Shown one piece after another: positions 18,409 through 26,793 of a stretch of DNA of 64,000 nt. The notes below the pieces were generated by a model. That model was not told the origin of the DNA. It saw nothing but the letters and a program-made list of their open reading frames with translations, and searched no databases. Numbering within the stretch: position 1 is the stretch's first letter; each line of letters begins with the position of its first letter. The stretch lies in the NCBI RefSeq assembly GCF_018798885.1, contig NZ_CP076363.1, forward strand, positions 246,691-310,690, read 5' to 3'. A program made the translations under genes and the position numbers. The DNA comes from Gemmobacter fulvus. Its GTDB lineage: Bacteria; Pseudomonadota; Alphaproteobacteria; Rhodobacterales; Rhodobacteraceae.

Positions 18409-19440
18409 ATGGTGGACAAGACATACCGCACGATTGACGCGCGGCCAAATGCAGAAAGTCTGGTGAAACCGGGGGAACTGGTGGATCTGGTCGAAGTGAC
18501 GCCGCTCACGCTCAATGACCGGCGCATCTACAACCTGCTGCTGGAAAATGCCTGGGAGGCCATCGACAAGCCGGTGACCCATGTCATCGCTAAGGCAGCG
18601 TTGCGGGGATCGCACAATTCCAATGACCGCGTCGGGGAAAGCCTTGAACGGCTGATGTCGGCCATCGTGCGGGTGGCGGTGATCTGGGATGGGGAACCGG
18701 CGATCGAACGGGTGCAGCTTCTGGGTGGCAATCTGGAAAGCGCCCGCGGCGACGGGTTGGTGGAATATGAAATCCCGGCCCGGCTGCGCAAGATCATTGG
18801 CAACTCGGCGGTTTTTGCCCGGCTTCAGCGCGAGGTCATGTTTGCGCTGTCGTCGAAATATGCGCTGACCCTGTATGAGATGGTGCAGAAGCGCGGCAAT
18901 CTGCGCTGGAAAGCGTCGGAGAAATTCACCATCGAGGCGCTGCGCTCCATCCTCGGGGTACCCAAAGGCAAGCTCACCACCTGGTCGAACCTGAAGCTGC
19001 GGGCGCTGGATCCGGCGGTCCGCGAGGTTTCGGTTCTGTCTGATTACATCGTGGAGATTGACGCAATCAAGACGGGCCGGGCGGTCACCCATGCCGAGTT
19101 GCGCTGGTGGCGCAAGGATGGCGATGCGACCGGGGCCGCGGATCGGGAGCTGCAATTCTCGAAGGTGGGCCGTCGTCAGCGCGTTGCCGCAAAGACCGAG
19201 CCGGTCGCCGCGCCCCCATCTGCGCCGCCGCTGCGCGCCCGCCCGGCCTGGCTCGACAGCCGGGGTGCCGCCCTGCGCACCGAAACCTATGAAACCGCCC
19301 GCCTGCGCTTTCCCGGCTATGACATCTATTTCGTCGAGGGCGAATGGCGGTCCTGGGCCAGTGGCAAGCCCCCGGCCGAGGATGCAGACCGCGCCTTTCT
19401 GGCGTTCTTCCGCAAGTTTGCCGAGGCAAATCCGCTGTAA
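18409..19440 (+). CDS. Replication initiator protein, Rep_3 superfamily
   Basis: 343-residue initiator of the Rep_3 (RepB-type) group that would bind iterons and open the origin. It has two winged-helix-like repeats: the first around LTLNDRRIYNLLLENAW (about 31-47) to EYEIPARLRKII (about 120), the second around FALSSKYALTLYEMVQKRGNLRW (about 143-165; ALTLYEMV is characteristic) to LRSILGVPKGKL. The C-terminal 90 residues are Pro/Ala-rich, then AFLAFFRKFAEANPL. It is divergent from parA across the iteron region. The TAA stop runs into the second copy of the 18-bp palindrome. Confidence 0.85.
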   Translation: MVDKTYRTIDARPNAESLVKPGELVDLVEVTPLTLNDRRIYNLLLENAWEAIDKPVTHVIAKAALRGSHNSNDRVGESLERLMSAIVRVAVIWDGEPAIERVQLLGGNLESARGDGLVEYEIPARLRKIIGNSAVFARLQREVMFALSSKYALTLYEMVQKRGNLRWKASEKFTIEALRSILGVPKGKLTTWSNLKLRALDPAVREVSVLSDYIVEIDAIKTGRAVTHAELRWWRKDGDATGAADRELQFSKVGRRQRVAAKTEPVAAPPSAPPLRARPAWLDSRGAALRTETYETARLRFPGYDIYFVEGEWRSWASGKPPAEDADRAFLAFFRKFAEANPL

Positions 19441-19456
19441 TTGCCAATTGGCAATT
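19439..19456. repeat. 18-bp palindrome at end of rep (parS-like)
   Basis: Second identical copy of AATTGCCAATTGGCAATT, overlapping the rep stop codon (19438-19440). The identity extends to TAA at the start and C at the end, 20 bp in all, and both copies face outward from the replication module. Confidence 0.7.
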
Positions 19457-19504
19457 CGGCCTTTACCTTGAAATCCAAAGACTTCGGCGCTTGCCAGACA
19501 AAAA

Positions 19505-19534
19505 CGCCCCCGGCACCTTTCAGGTCCGGGGGCG
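19505..19534 (-). terminator. Intrinsic terminator of the RTX gene
   Basis: Stem CGCCCCCGG / CCGGGGGCG (9 bp) with a 12-base loop. On the minus strand it is followed by TTTTTGTC. It lies about 20 bp past the RTX gene stop. Confidence 0.75.
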
Positions 19535-19552
19535 CAACAGAACGGCAGCAGA

Positions 19553-21439
19553 TCAGAACACAAAATCCGCCGACGTGAGGGTCAGGCTTCCGTTCAGCGA
19601 GATCACCACATCTGCAATATTATCTGCATCGGTATGTGCCTCAATGAAGGTTGTTCCGTTCTGCACAAAGCTGCGCACGGTGCCCGCCCCGCTGCCGAAC
19701 TGCACGAAGCTGAAGGCCTGATCCCCGGCAATGGCGCTGTTGGCGTCGATCAGCGACAGGTCGATATCGTCAATGCCAACCGCGAAATCGGCGATGCGAT
19801 CAAAGCCGCCTGGCACGTTGACGGAATCGGCGGTGCTGACGAAGACGAAATCATCGGCCCCGGCCTCGCCCGTCATCACATCGGCCCCGCTGCCGCCGAT
19901 CACCGTATCGTCACCCGTGCCGCCGCGCATCAGATCGGCCTCGGCCCCACCTTCAAGCCGGTCATTTTCGGTGCCGCCGTTCATCGTGTCGGTGCCATTG
20001 CCGCCGATCAACACATCCGCCCCGGCATCGCCGTTGAGCACGTCATTGCCATCATCGCCCGACAGCAGATCGTCCTGCGTGCCGCCCGAGAGCGTATCGT
20101 TCTCGCTGCCGCCTGACAGCGTGTCATTCTCGGACCCGCCATCCAGCAGATCGGCCCCACCTTCGCCCGACAGTCGGTCTGCGCCAACCTCGCCAAACAG
20201 GCGGTCTGCATCGAGCCCGGTGCCGCCGGTCAGCACATCATTGCCGGTGCCCCCGCGCAGGCTGTCGATGCCGCTGCCGCCGTCCATCGTGTCATTGCCA
20301 TCGCCGCCGCTCAGGGTGTCATTGCCCTCGCGCCCAGCGATCCGATCCGAGCCGTTGGCTCCGTTCAGGGTGTTTGCGAAGGTATCGCCGCTGATCGCAT
20401 CGGCGTTGGAGGTGCCGCTGACCGTCTCGAACCCGGTAAAGCGCGTGCTGCCAAAGGTACCTGCCGCCATGTCGATGGTGTTGAAGCTGCCAAAGATCTG
20501 GAACCGCTGGCTCAGCCCGGCAAAATCCACTGTGTCGGTGCCAAAGCCGCCGCGCAGCGTATCGATGCCGGTATCGGCAAACACCGTGTCATTGCCGTTG
20601 CCACCATCCACGAAGTCATTGCCTGCACCGCCGCGCAGCTGATCGTTGTCATCGCCGCCTTGCACCTCGTCGTTTTCGCTGCCGCCATCCATCGTGTCAT
20701 TGCCGCTGCCGCCGAACAGCCGGTCGGCCCCGGCATCGCCAAACAGCTGATCGGATTCGGTGCCGCCATCCAGCAGATCGGCATCTGCGCCGCCGCGCAG
20801 CGTATCGGTGCCGGACGACCCGATCAGGGTGTCAAAGCCGATGCCGCCCAACAAGCTGTCATTGTTGCTGCCGCCGTCCACCCGGTCCGATCCGTCGCCG
20901 CCGTCCATCGTGTCATGGCCGGTGGAGCCGCTCAGAACGTCATTGCCACCCAGGCCCGCCATCACATCATTGCCGCCGAGGCCGTTCATCACATTCGCAA
21001 CGCCATTGCCGGTCAGCGTGTCCGAGAAGGCGCTGCCGGTCAGGTTTTCAACATTGCGGATGATATCGCCGGCAGCATGGCCGCCGAACTGTGCGGTGGT
21101 GCGCGACAGGCTGACATTCACCCCTGCGGTGGAGGATTGATAGGTCACCAGATCGGTGCCGGTGCCGCCATCCAGCGTATCGCTGCCTTCGCCGCCATGG
21201 ATGGTGTCATTGCCGGCATCGCCAAAGATCTGGTCATTGCCCGATCCGACAAAGGCGGTGGCCAGATCAAAGATCACGTCATTGTCGTCGCCGCCAGATA
21301 CGGTGTCATTGCCGCCATGGGCGTAGATCGTGTCATTGCCATTCAGCCCGGCGATATTGTCACCAAAGACCGAGGTGCTGCCGTCGGTCACTTCAAAATC
21401 GGAATTGCGGGTGCCGTCGCGGCGGAAAAGGGATACCAT
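19553..21439 (-). CDS. RTX calcium-binding repeat protein, probably secreted
   Basis: 628 residues made largely of glycine- and aspartate-rich nonapeptide repeats (GGxGxDxUx), more than 30 by eye, for example GGNGNDTVF and GGDGNDTMD. They are interrupted near the middle by a non-repeat spacer (RFQIFGSFNTIDMAAGTFGSTRFTG, about 300-325, given by position; key element FETVSGTSNADAISGD). The C-terminal about 100 residues (ADDFVFVST, DRIADFAVGIDDIDLS, ending SADFVF) fit a type I secretion signal. No catalytic domain is visible, so a structural/adhesin role is possible. The start at 21439 has AGGAG. No type I secretion genes are nearby. It is divergent from the Crp-type regulator. Confidence 0.88.
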   Translation of the reverse strand: MVSLFRRDGTRNSDFEVTDGSTSVFGDNIAGLNGNDTIYAHGGNDTVSGGDDNDVIFDLATAFVGSGNDQIFGDAGNDTIHGGEGSDTLDGGTGTDLVTYQSSTAGVNVSLSRTTAQFGGHAAGDIIRNVENLTGSAFSDTLTGNGVANVMNGLGGNDVMAGLGGNDVLSGSTGHDTMDGGDGSDRVDGGSNNDSLLGGIGFDTLIGSSGTDTLRGGADADLLDGGTESDQLFGDAGADRLFGGSGNDTMDGGSENDEVQGGDDNDQLRGGAGNDFVDGGNGNDTVFADTGIDTLRGGFGTDTVDFAGLSQRFQIFGSFNTIDMAAGTFGSTRFTGFETVSGTSNADAISGDTFANTLNGANGSDRIAGREGNDTLSGGDGNDTMDGGSGIDSLRGGTGNDVLTGGTGLDADRLFGEVGADRLSGEGGADLLDGGSENDTLSGGSENDTLSGGTQDDLLSGDDGNDVLNGDAGADVLIGGNGTDTMNGGTENDRLEGGAEADLMRGGTGDDTVIGGSGADVMTGEAGADDFVFVSTADSVNVPGGFDRIADFAVGIDDIDLSLIDANSAIAGDQAFSFVQFGSGAGTVRSFVQNGTTFIEAHTDADNIADVVISLNGSLTLTSADFVF

Positions 21440-21516
21440 TGCAGTGCTCCTGTGGAATGTTGCGGCAGCCGGAAGTGGCTGCGTAGACCCACCATGGGCT
21501 GTCAGCGGCGCGTGCG

Positions 21517-21534
21517 CTGTTCCCGGTGGAACAG
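21517..21534. promoter_or_regulatory. Inverted repeat between RTX gene and crp-like gene
   Basis: CTGTTCC-CGGT-GGAACAG, a perfect 7-bp inverted repeat with 4-bp spacer, in the 159-bp divergent promoter region. It does not match the E. coli Crp consensus TGTGA-N6-TCACA. It could be an operator for the neighbouring Crp-family protein. Confidence 0.35.
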
Positions 21535-21598
21535 GGTTGCGGCGCGGCGCGGTTGCGCGCAGGTTGAGGCCGTATTCGCCATGCGGAGATGGATCACC

Positions 21599-22294
21599 AT
21601 GCAGACCCCGCGCCCGGCCTTCTGGCGCTCGTTCGATCTGTTTGCCGGGCTGTCGGCCGAGGTGCTGGCGCGGCTGTCGGCCATTGCCGTGCGGCGCGAC
21701 TGGCAGGCGGGCGAGGTGCTGTTTCAGCGCGGCGATCCCGGCACGCATATGGTGGCGCTGGCCGAGGGCAGGGTGAAGCTGACCCTGCTGACCCCACAGG
21801 GGCGCGAGTTGATCCTGCGCCATGCGGAAGGCGGCGATACTCTGGGCGAGTTTGCCCTGATGGATGGTGAACCCCGCTCTGCGGCGGCAACGGCGGTTGC
21901 GCCCACGCTGGGCTGGCTGCTGGATGGCCGCCGCTTTGCCGCATTGGCCGAAAGCGATCCGGCTGTGGGCATCGCTGCCGCCCGTTATTTCTGCCGCCGC
22001 TTGCGCGAAACAACAGATCAGCTGGAAAGCATCGCGCTTTATCAGCTGGAGGCGCGGCTGGCGCGGTTTTTCCTGTTTACGTTACGTCAGCTTCATGGGG
22101 CAGAGGTGCCGCCGCAGGCGGTGTTGCGGCTGGAAATCTCGCAGGGGGAACTGGCGTCGGTGCTGGGGGCCAGCCGCCCCAAGGTCAACCGTGCGTTGCA
22201 GGCGCTGCTGGAAATGGCGGCGCTGCGGCGCGAGGGTGATGCGTTCCTGTGTGATGTCAGCCGCCTCGCCGCTGCCGCCGATCCGGTGGCGTAA
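21599..22294 (+). CDS. Crp/Fnr-family transcriptional regulator
   Basis: 231 residues from the ATG at 21599 (GGAG upstream; an in-frame ATG at 21581 would add 6). The N-terminal cyclic-nucleotide-binding barrel includes AGEVLFQRGDPGTHMVALAEGRVKL and the phosphate-binding-cassette region LGEFALMDGEPRSAAATA (key residues GEFALMDGEPRSA). The C-terminal Crp-type HTH is ISQGELASVLGASRPKVNRAL. There are no Fnr-type N-terminal cysteines. The gene ends one base before an adenylate cyclase gene, so it probably responds to cAMP made by that protein. The divergent RTX gene is a candidate target. Confidence 0.9.
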   Translation: MQTPRPAFWRSFDLFAGLSAEVLARLSAIAVRRDWQAGEVLFQRGDPGTHMVALAEGRVKLTLLTPQGRELILRHAEGGDTLGEFALMDGEPRSAAATAVAPTLGWLLDGRRFAALAESDPAVGIAAARYFCRRLRETTDQLESIALYQLEARLARFFLFTLRQLHGAEVPPQAVLRLEISQGELASVLGASRPKVNRALQALLEMAALRREGDAFLCDVSRLAAAADPVA

Positions 22295-22295
22295 G

Positions 22296-24077
22296 ATGCA
22301 GCGACAGGGCGGCGCAATCGCGGTTCTTGGGCTGAGCCTGCTGCTGGCGGCGCTGTTTCTGGCGCAACCTGCCGGGCTGGTCCGGTGGCAGGAGGCGGTG
22401 TTTGATCGCCTGATCCGGGCGCTGCCGCGAGGGGCGGTTGCGGATCCGGTGGTCGTGGTGGATATCGGCGCGCTGGATGAGGCGGGCCGCCCCTGGGACC
22501 GTGTGGCGACGGCGCGGTTGATGGTCCGTGTCGCGCAGGCACAGCCGAAGGTGGTTGGCGTCGATATGGTGTTTTCGGGTGCCTGCGACGATCCGGCCAA
22601 TGCGGCGCTGGCCCATGCCTTCGCCCAAGCGCCCACCGTGCTGGGGTTTCTGCTGACGGATGCGCCAACGCCGCCCTTGCCCGGCTCCAACCTCGCGGTG
22701 GCAGAGGGCGCAGCGCTCTGGCCTGCTGCGGGGGCCGAGGGCCCCTGTGCGGCCTTTGCGGCGGCGGCGGCAGGCGTCGCTTCGGTCGCGTTACCCGGCG
22801 ATGCGGATGCACGGGTGCGGCGCTTGCCGGTGGGCGTCGTGGTGGCTGGTGTCGCCTATCCGTCCTTGCCGGTCGAAGTGGCGCGCCGCGCGGCAGGTTT
22901 TGGGCCAGCCCTGGCCGGGCCAGATTGGCTGCGGCTTGGGCCGCAGATGTTTCCGGCAGAGGCGGGCAGCTTGCGCTTTGTGCCGACGGGGCCGGAGGTC
23001 TGGGCCGCGCGCCGTGTGGCCGCCGAGGATGTTCTAACCGGGGCAGGGGTGCGCCTGTCGGGCGCGGTGGTGTTGATCGGCTCCGGCCTGCCGCAACGGG
23101 GCGGGTTGCGGCCCACGGCAGCGAGTCCGGTTGCCCCCTCGGTGCAGATCACCGCCGATCTGATCGAGGGGCTGCAAGCGGGCAGGGTTCCCCAGCGCCC
23201 CGATTTCAGCCCGATGCTGGAGGCGGGGTTTGTGCTGCTGGCCGGATTTCTGGGTCTTGGTCTGATGCGGCGCAGCACGCCGGGCAGAGGAGCTGCCGCA
23301 GGGATGGCGGCGGTGGTGCTCTGGGGGGCTGTCGGCGCCATCGCTTACATATCGGGTGGCTGGTTGCTCGATCCGCTGGGCCCGGCGCTGGCCACAGCCG
23401 CGGTGCTGCTGCTGGCGCTGCTGGGCAAGGCGGTGACGGCGGCGCGGGCAGAACGCGCCTTGCGCCTGCGCATGGGGCAGGTCTTGCCGCCCGCCTTGGT
23501 TAGCCGCATTGCGGCACAGCCCGCCCTGATGCGGCTGGAAGGCGAAGCGCGCGAGGTGACGGCGCTGTTCACCGATATCGAGGGCTTCAGCCTTGCCACC
23601 CGGGCGCTGGGGCCGCGTGATCTGGTGGCGGCGCTCGATGCCTATTTTACCCTCACCTGTGCCATCGTGCTGAAACATGGCGGCATGGTCGACAAGCTGG
23701 TGGGGGATTCGATCCATGCGCTGTTCAACGCGCCGCTGGATCAGCCGGACCATGCAGAGGCGGCGCTGGCCTGCGCGGCAGAGCTGATCACCGCGACCGA
23801 GGCGTTCCGGGCAGGGCAGGGGGGCTTTGGCCGCACAAGGATCGGTATTGAAACCGGGCAGGCGGTGCTGGGCGATGTAGGGTTTGGCGGCAAGATTGAT
23901 TACACCGCGCATGGCGATGCGGTGAACCTTGCGGCGCGGCTGCAAGACGCGAACAAAAGCTTCGGCACCCAGATCTGCATCGGGCCGGGCACGGCGGCGC
24001 GTGTTGGCAATCTCCGCCCCTTGGGCGAGACGGAGATCCGGTCTTTCGGGCGGCTGGCGTTATTTACGCTGCCTTAA
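22296..24077 (+). CDS. CHASE2-domain class III adenylate/guanylate cyclase
   Basis: 593-residue membrane sensor cyclase. An N-terminal membrane helix (about 7-25) is followed by a CHASE2 extracytoplasmic sensor (about 30-290; VVVVDIGALDEAGRPWDR is typical), then three closely spaced transmembrane helices at about 307-375. The C-terminal class III cyclase domain carries LFTDIEGFS (metal Asp, about 423), KLVGDSIHALF (second metal Asp, about 468), and DYTAHGDAVNLAARL. The start lies one base after the crp-like stop codon, so the two genes form a cAMP production and sensing unit. The TDIEG form is usual for adenylate cyclases. The stop overlaps the convergent gbcB stop by 4 bases. Confidence 0.9.
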   Translation: MQRQGGAIAVLGLSLLLAALFLAQPAGLVRWQEAVFDRLIRALPRGAVADPVVVVDIGALDEAGRPWDRVATARLMVRVAQAQPKVVGVDMVFSGACDDPANAALAHAFAQAPTVLGFLLTDAPTPPLPGSNLAVAEGAALWPAAGAEGPCAAFAAAAAGVASVALPGDADARVRRLPVGVVVAGVAYPSLPVEVARRAAGFGPALAGPDWLRLGPQMFPAEAGSLRFVPTGPEVWAARRVAAEDVLTGAGVRLSGAVVLIGSGLPQRGGLRPTAASPVAPSVQITADLIEGLQAGRVPQRPDFSPMLEAGFVLLAGFLGLGLMRRSTPGRGAAAGMAAVVLWGAVGAIAYISGGWLLDPLGPALATAAVLLLALLGKAVTAARAERALRLRMGQVLPPALVSRIAAQPALMRLEGEAREVTALFTDIEGFSLATRALGPRDLVAALDAYFTLTCAIVLKHGGMVDKLVGDSIHALFNAPLDQPDHAEAALACAAELITATEAFRAGQGGFGRTRIGIETGQAVLGDVGFGGKIDYTAHGDAVNLAARLQDANKSFGTQICIGPGTAARVGNLRPLGETEIRSFGRLALFTLP

Positions 24078-25150
24078 ACCTCGACGGCGATCTGCCCCAT
24101 CGGATGCGAACAGCAGGCGAGGATATAACCTTCGGCAATGTCATCATCCGAAATGCCGCCATTGTGCACCATATGCACCTCGCCTGCGGTTTTCTTCACC
24201 TTGCAGGTGCCGCACAGGCCAAAGGTGCAGCCCGAAGGAATGTTGAGGCCGGACCGTTTCGCCACCGCCAGCACGGTATCGGTTTCGCCGCAGGCCACAG
24301 TCAGCCCCGAGGCGCTGAAGGTGATCTCGGCCTTGGCACCTTCTTCGGGCGACACATCGTTGATCACCGGGGCCTCGGCCTCGGTCGACACCGGCGCGCC
24401 AAAGCTTTCCTGATGGTAATGCGCCATGTCGAAGCCGATGGAGGTCAGCATTTCGCGCACCCCCTGCATGAACGGCTCCGGCCCGCAGCAGAACACCTCG
24501 CGGTCCAGATAATCGGGGGCCATCAGCCCCAGCATGATCTGGCTCAGACGGCCCTTGTAGCCGGGCCAGGCGCGGAAGGCATCGGTCTCTTCCACGGTAA
24601 AGCGCAGCTGCAATCCGGGCACGCGGTTGGCAAACTGTTCCAGCCGTTCCCGAAAGATGATTTCCGACGGGCGTTTGGCGGCATGCACGAACACGATGTC
24701 GGGCATTTCGCCCGAATCCCAGGCCCAGGTCGTCATCGACATCATCGGCGTGATGCCCGATCCGGCCGAGATGAACAGGTATTTTTTCGCCGGGGCGCGG
24801 TGAAAGCTGAAAATCCCGGCAGGGCCAAAGGCCTTGATCTTCATGCCGGGTTTCAGGTTGTCCAGCATCCAGCGCGTGCCGATCGAAGTGACCTGCGCCT
24901 TGACGGTGATCGAGATCGACAGCGGGCGCGAGGGCGACGATGAGATCGTATAGGTGCGCTGCACATTGCCGCCGGGCACAGGAATGTCGAGCGTGATGAA
25001 CTGCCCCGGCTGATAGTCGAACCACGCGCCCGAGGGCGCGCGGAAGGTGAAGGTGGCGGTATCATCGGTCTCCGGCACCACCATGGCACATTCCAGCAGC
25101 TCGCTGTCATTCCATGGCGCGGCAGACCAGTTCATGCGGTTCTTGCCCAT
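24074..25150 (-). CDS. gbcB: Glycine betaine demethylase reductase subunit (GbcB-like)
   Basis: 358-residue flavin reductase that passes electrons from NAD(P)H to the Rieske oxygenase. It has a ferredoxin-reductase FAD fold (YQPGQFITLDI, RTYTISSSPS, about 45-80), a nucleotide-binding part (ISAGSGITPMMSM, FCCGPEPFMQGV) and a C-terminal plant-type 2Fe-2S domain (about 270-358) with CTFGLCGTC and a distal CC near ILACCSHP. Domain order matches GbcB of Pseudomonas. It starts 4 bp after the gbcA stop codon, so the two are one transcript. Related pairs demethylate stachydrine or carnitine-type betaines, so the substrate is probable rather than certain. Confidence 0.85.
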   Translation of the reverse strand: MGKNRMNWSAAPWNDSELLECAMVVPETDDTATFTFRAPSGAWFDYQPGQFITLDIPVPGGNVQRTYTISSSPSRPLSISITVKAQVTSIGTRWMLDNLKPGMKIKAFGPAGIFSFHRAPAKKYLFISAGSGITPMMSMTTWAWDSGEMPDIVFVHAAKRPSEIIFRERLEQFANRVPGLQLRFTVEETDAFRAWPGYKGRLSQIMLGLMAPDYLDREVFCCGPEPFMQGVREMLTSIGFDMAHYHQESFGAPVSTEAEAPVINDVSPEEGAKAEITFSASGLTVACGETDTVLAVAKRSGLNIPSGCTFGLCGTCKVKKTAGEVHMVHNGGISDDDIAEGYILACCSHPMGQIAVEV

Positions 25151-25154
25151 GCGC

Positions 25155-26393
25155 TTACTCCGCCGCCAAGGCGGGCTTGGGGGCCAGCCGTTTGCTCATC
25201 ACGTTGCAATACCAGTCGACGAACTGGATCACGCCCTCTTCCTGAATGGTGGAATAGGGGCCGGGCTCATAGGCGGGCGACAGGATGCCTTTCTGGTTTT
25301 CTTCCACCACCTGACGGTCCTCGTCATTGGTGTTCAGCCAGACGCGGGTCAGCGTTTCCAGATCATAATCCACGCCTTCCACCGCATCCTTGTGCACCAG
25401 CCATTTGGTGGTGACCTCGGTTTCGGTGGGCGAAATCGGCAGGATGCGGAACACGATGGCATGATCACCAAGGAAATGGTTCCAAGTGTTGGGATAATGG
25501 AAGAACAGCAGGCTGCCCGCATCATTGAATGGCATTGCACCCATGCGTTTGGCCACGGCGGCCTTGGTCGACATGGTATAGCTTTCGGCGTTGTTCAGCA
25601 GCGGGATCCGGGCCAGACGCCATTGCATGTCGGGGTGGTTCACAAAGCGCGACGGCAGACCGGCCGCTTCGCAGCGTTTCCAGTGATCCAGAATGTCGGG
25701 GCTGGCGGAATCCGGGCCTTCCATCGCCGTCATGCGCGGATTGTCGGAATAGGTGCGGCACAGCGAGGGGTGCGAACCGCCACAATGGTAGCATTCGCGG
25801 TTGTTCTCGATTACCAGCTTCCAGTTGCCGTTTTCCACGATGGTCGACGAAAACGCGACCTTGGCATCCTTCAGCCCCGAGGGGGCGAGATAGGACATCA
25901 GCTTGGGCGCCAGATCGCTGATCGGCGGCGGCACTTCGGCCAGACAAATGAACACCATGCCGCCCAGATCGACGCAATGCACCTTTTTCAGCCCATGCGC
26001 GGCGGGATCAAACCCTTCCTGCATGTCACGCGCATAAAGCAGCTTGCCGTCCAGATCATAGGTCCACTGGTGATAGGGGCAGACAAGCTTCGGCGTGGAG
26101 CCGGTTTCCTTGGCGCAGAGCCGCTGGCCGCGATGGCGGCACACGTTGTGAAAGGCGCGGATCATGCCATCATTGCCGCGCGTGATGACCAGCGGATAGG
26201 CCCCCACTTGCAGCGTGGCAAAGGCCCCCGCCTTGGGCAACTCGCACGAAGGCACGGCAAACAGCCATTCCCGATAGAACACATTCTCAAGGTCCAGGGC
26301 ATAGACGCCCGGATCACAATAGAGGGCTTGCTCCAACGCATAGTCGGGGCGACGCGCAGCAAGGCGCGAGAGGGTCTCGGATTGGCTCAGCAT
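25155..26393 (-). CDS. gbcA: Rieske oxygenase alpha subunit, glycine betaine demethylase (GbcA-like)
   Basis: 412-residue ring-hydroxylating-type oxygenase that would oxidatively remove a methyl group from glycine betaine, giving dimethylglycine and formaldehyde. Rieske ligands are C85/H87 (NVCRHRG) and C105/H108 (CPYHQW). The mononuclear iron site includes ENNRECYHCGGSHPSL (His about 203 and 208). The N-terminus (LENVFYREWLFAVPSCELP) and LQVGAYPLVITRG resemble GbcA rather than aromatic dioxygenases. GAGGTG is 6 bases before the ATG at 26393. A cobalamin riboswitch lies about 130 bp upstream on the same strand, so expression is probably reduced when B12 is plentiful. Confidence 0.85.
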   Translation of the reverse strand: MLSQSETLSRLAARRPDYALEQALYCDPGVYALDLENVFYREWLFAVPSCELPKAGAFATLQVGAYPLVITRGNDGMIRAFHNVCRHRGQRLCAKETGSTPKLVCPYHQWTYDLDGKLLYARDMQEGFDPAAHGLKKVHCVDLGGMVFICLAEVPPPISDLAPKLMSYLAPSGLKDAKVAFSSTIVENGNWKLVIENNRECYHCGGSHPSLCRTYSDNPRMTAMEGPDSASPDILDHWKRCEAAGLPSRFVNHPDMQWRLARIPLLNNAESYTMSTKAAVAKRMGAMPFNDAGSLLFFHYPNTWNHFLGDHAIVFRILPISPTETEVTTKWLVHKDAVEGVDYDLETLTRVWLNTNDEDRQVVEENQKGILSPAYEPGPYSTIQEEGVIQFVDWYCNVMSKRLAPKPALAAE

Positions 26394-26524
26394 TTGGCAC
26401 CTCGCTAGGCCCTGCGCCTCCCCGCGCCGGACCGGATCATTCAGTTGCGAGGGGTTGGTGCGGTGCGTCCTGCCTCCTCGCAGGGCCAGCACAGCAAACC
26501 CGCCCCCGGCGGTTACGTTCCTGC

Positions 26525-26700
26525 AAGGCTGGTTTCCGGGCTGGGGGAGCGGGCTTTCCACCCACGCGCGACGCCTTCCCAAGGGACCCCTCAGTGGCTT
26601 TCGTCGCGCTCTCCCGTTACCGTTGCGGGGGCAGCGCCGGCTTTGCACCGGCTTCCCAATTCTCCGCTGTTTCCAGCGGCACCTTGCCAGCCAGAACTAT
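26525..26700 (-). promoter_or_regulatory. Cobalamin (B12) riboswitch upstream of gbcAB
   Basis: Read on the minus strand, the region has the cobalamin aptamer elements in order: closing stem GGCTGG (26692-26687) / CCAGCC (26532-26527), AAGGTGCCGCTGG, GGGAAGCCGGTGCAAAGCC, GGCGCTGCCCCCGCAACGG, AAAGCCACTG, GGGAAGGCG, and the B12 box AGCCCGGAAACCAGCC at 26543-26527. It stands between an unrelated upstream gene and gbcA; the rest of the 400-bp gap (26394-26793) is leader. The expression platform, probably sequestration of the gbcA ribosome binding site or a terminator, was not resolved. Confidence 0.9.
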
Positions 26701-26793
26701 CCTGAAAGCGACGGGCACCATGTGCGGATTGCGACATTGCGGCATCCAAAACCGGACAGCGATGCAGATGCCGGGGCGGCGGAATTTGCCGGG

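Noticed and set aside
19731..21140. Ser/Pro-rich plus-strand frames opposite the RTX gene
   Set aside because: The proline-serine pattern is the reverse-strand image of the Gly-Asp nonapeptide repeats, not an independent repeat protein.
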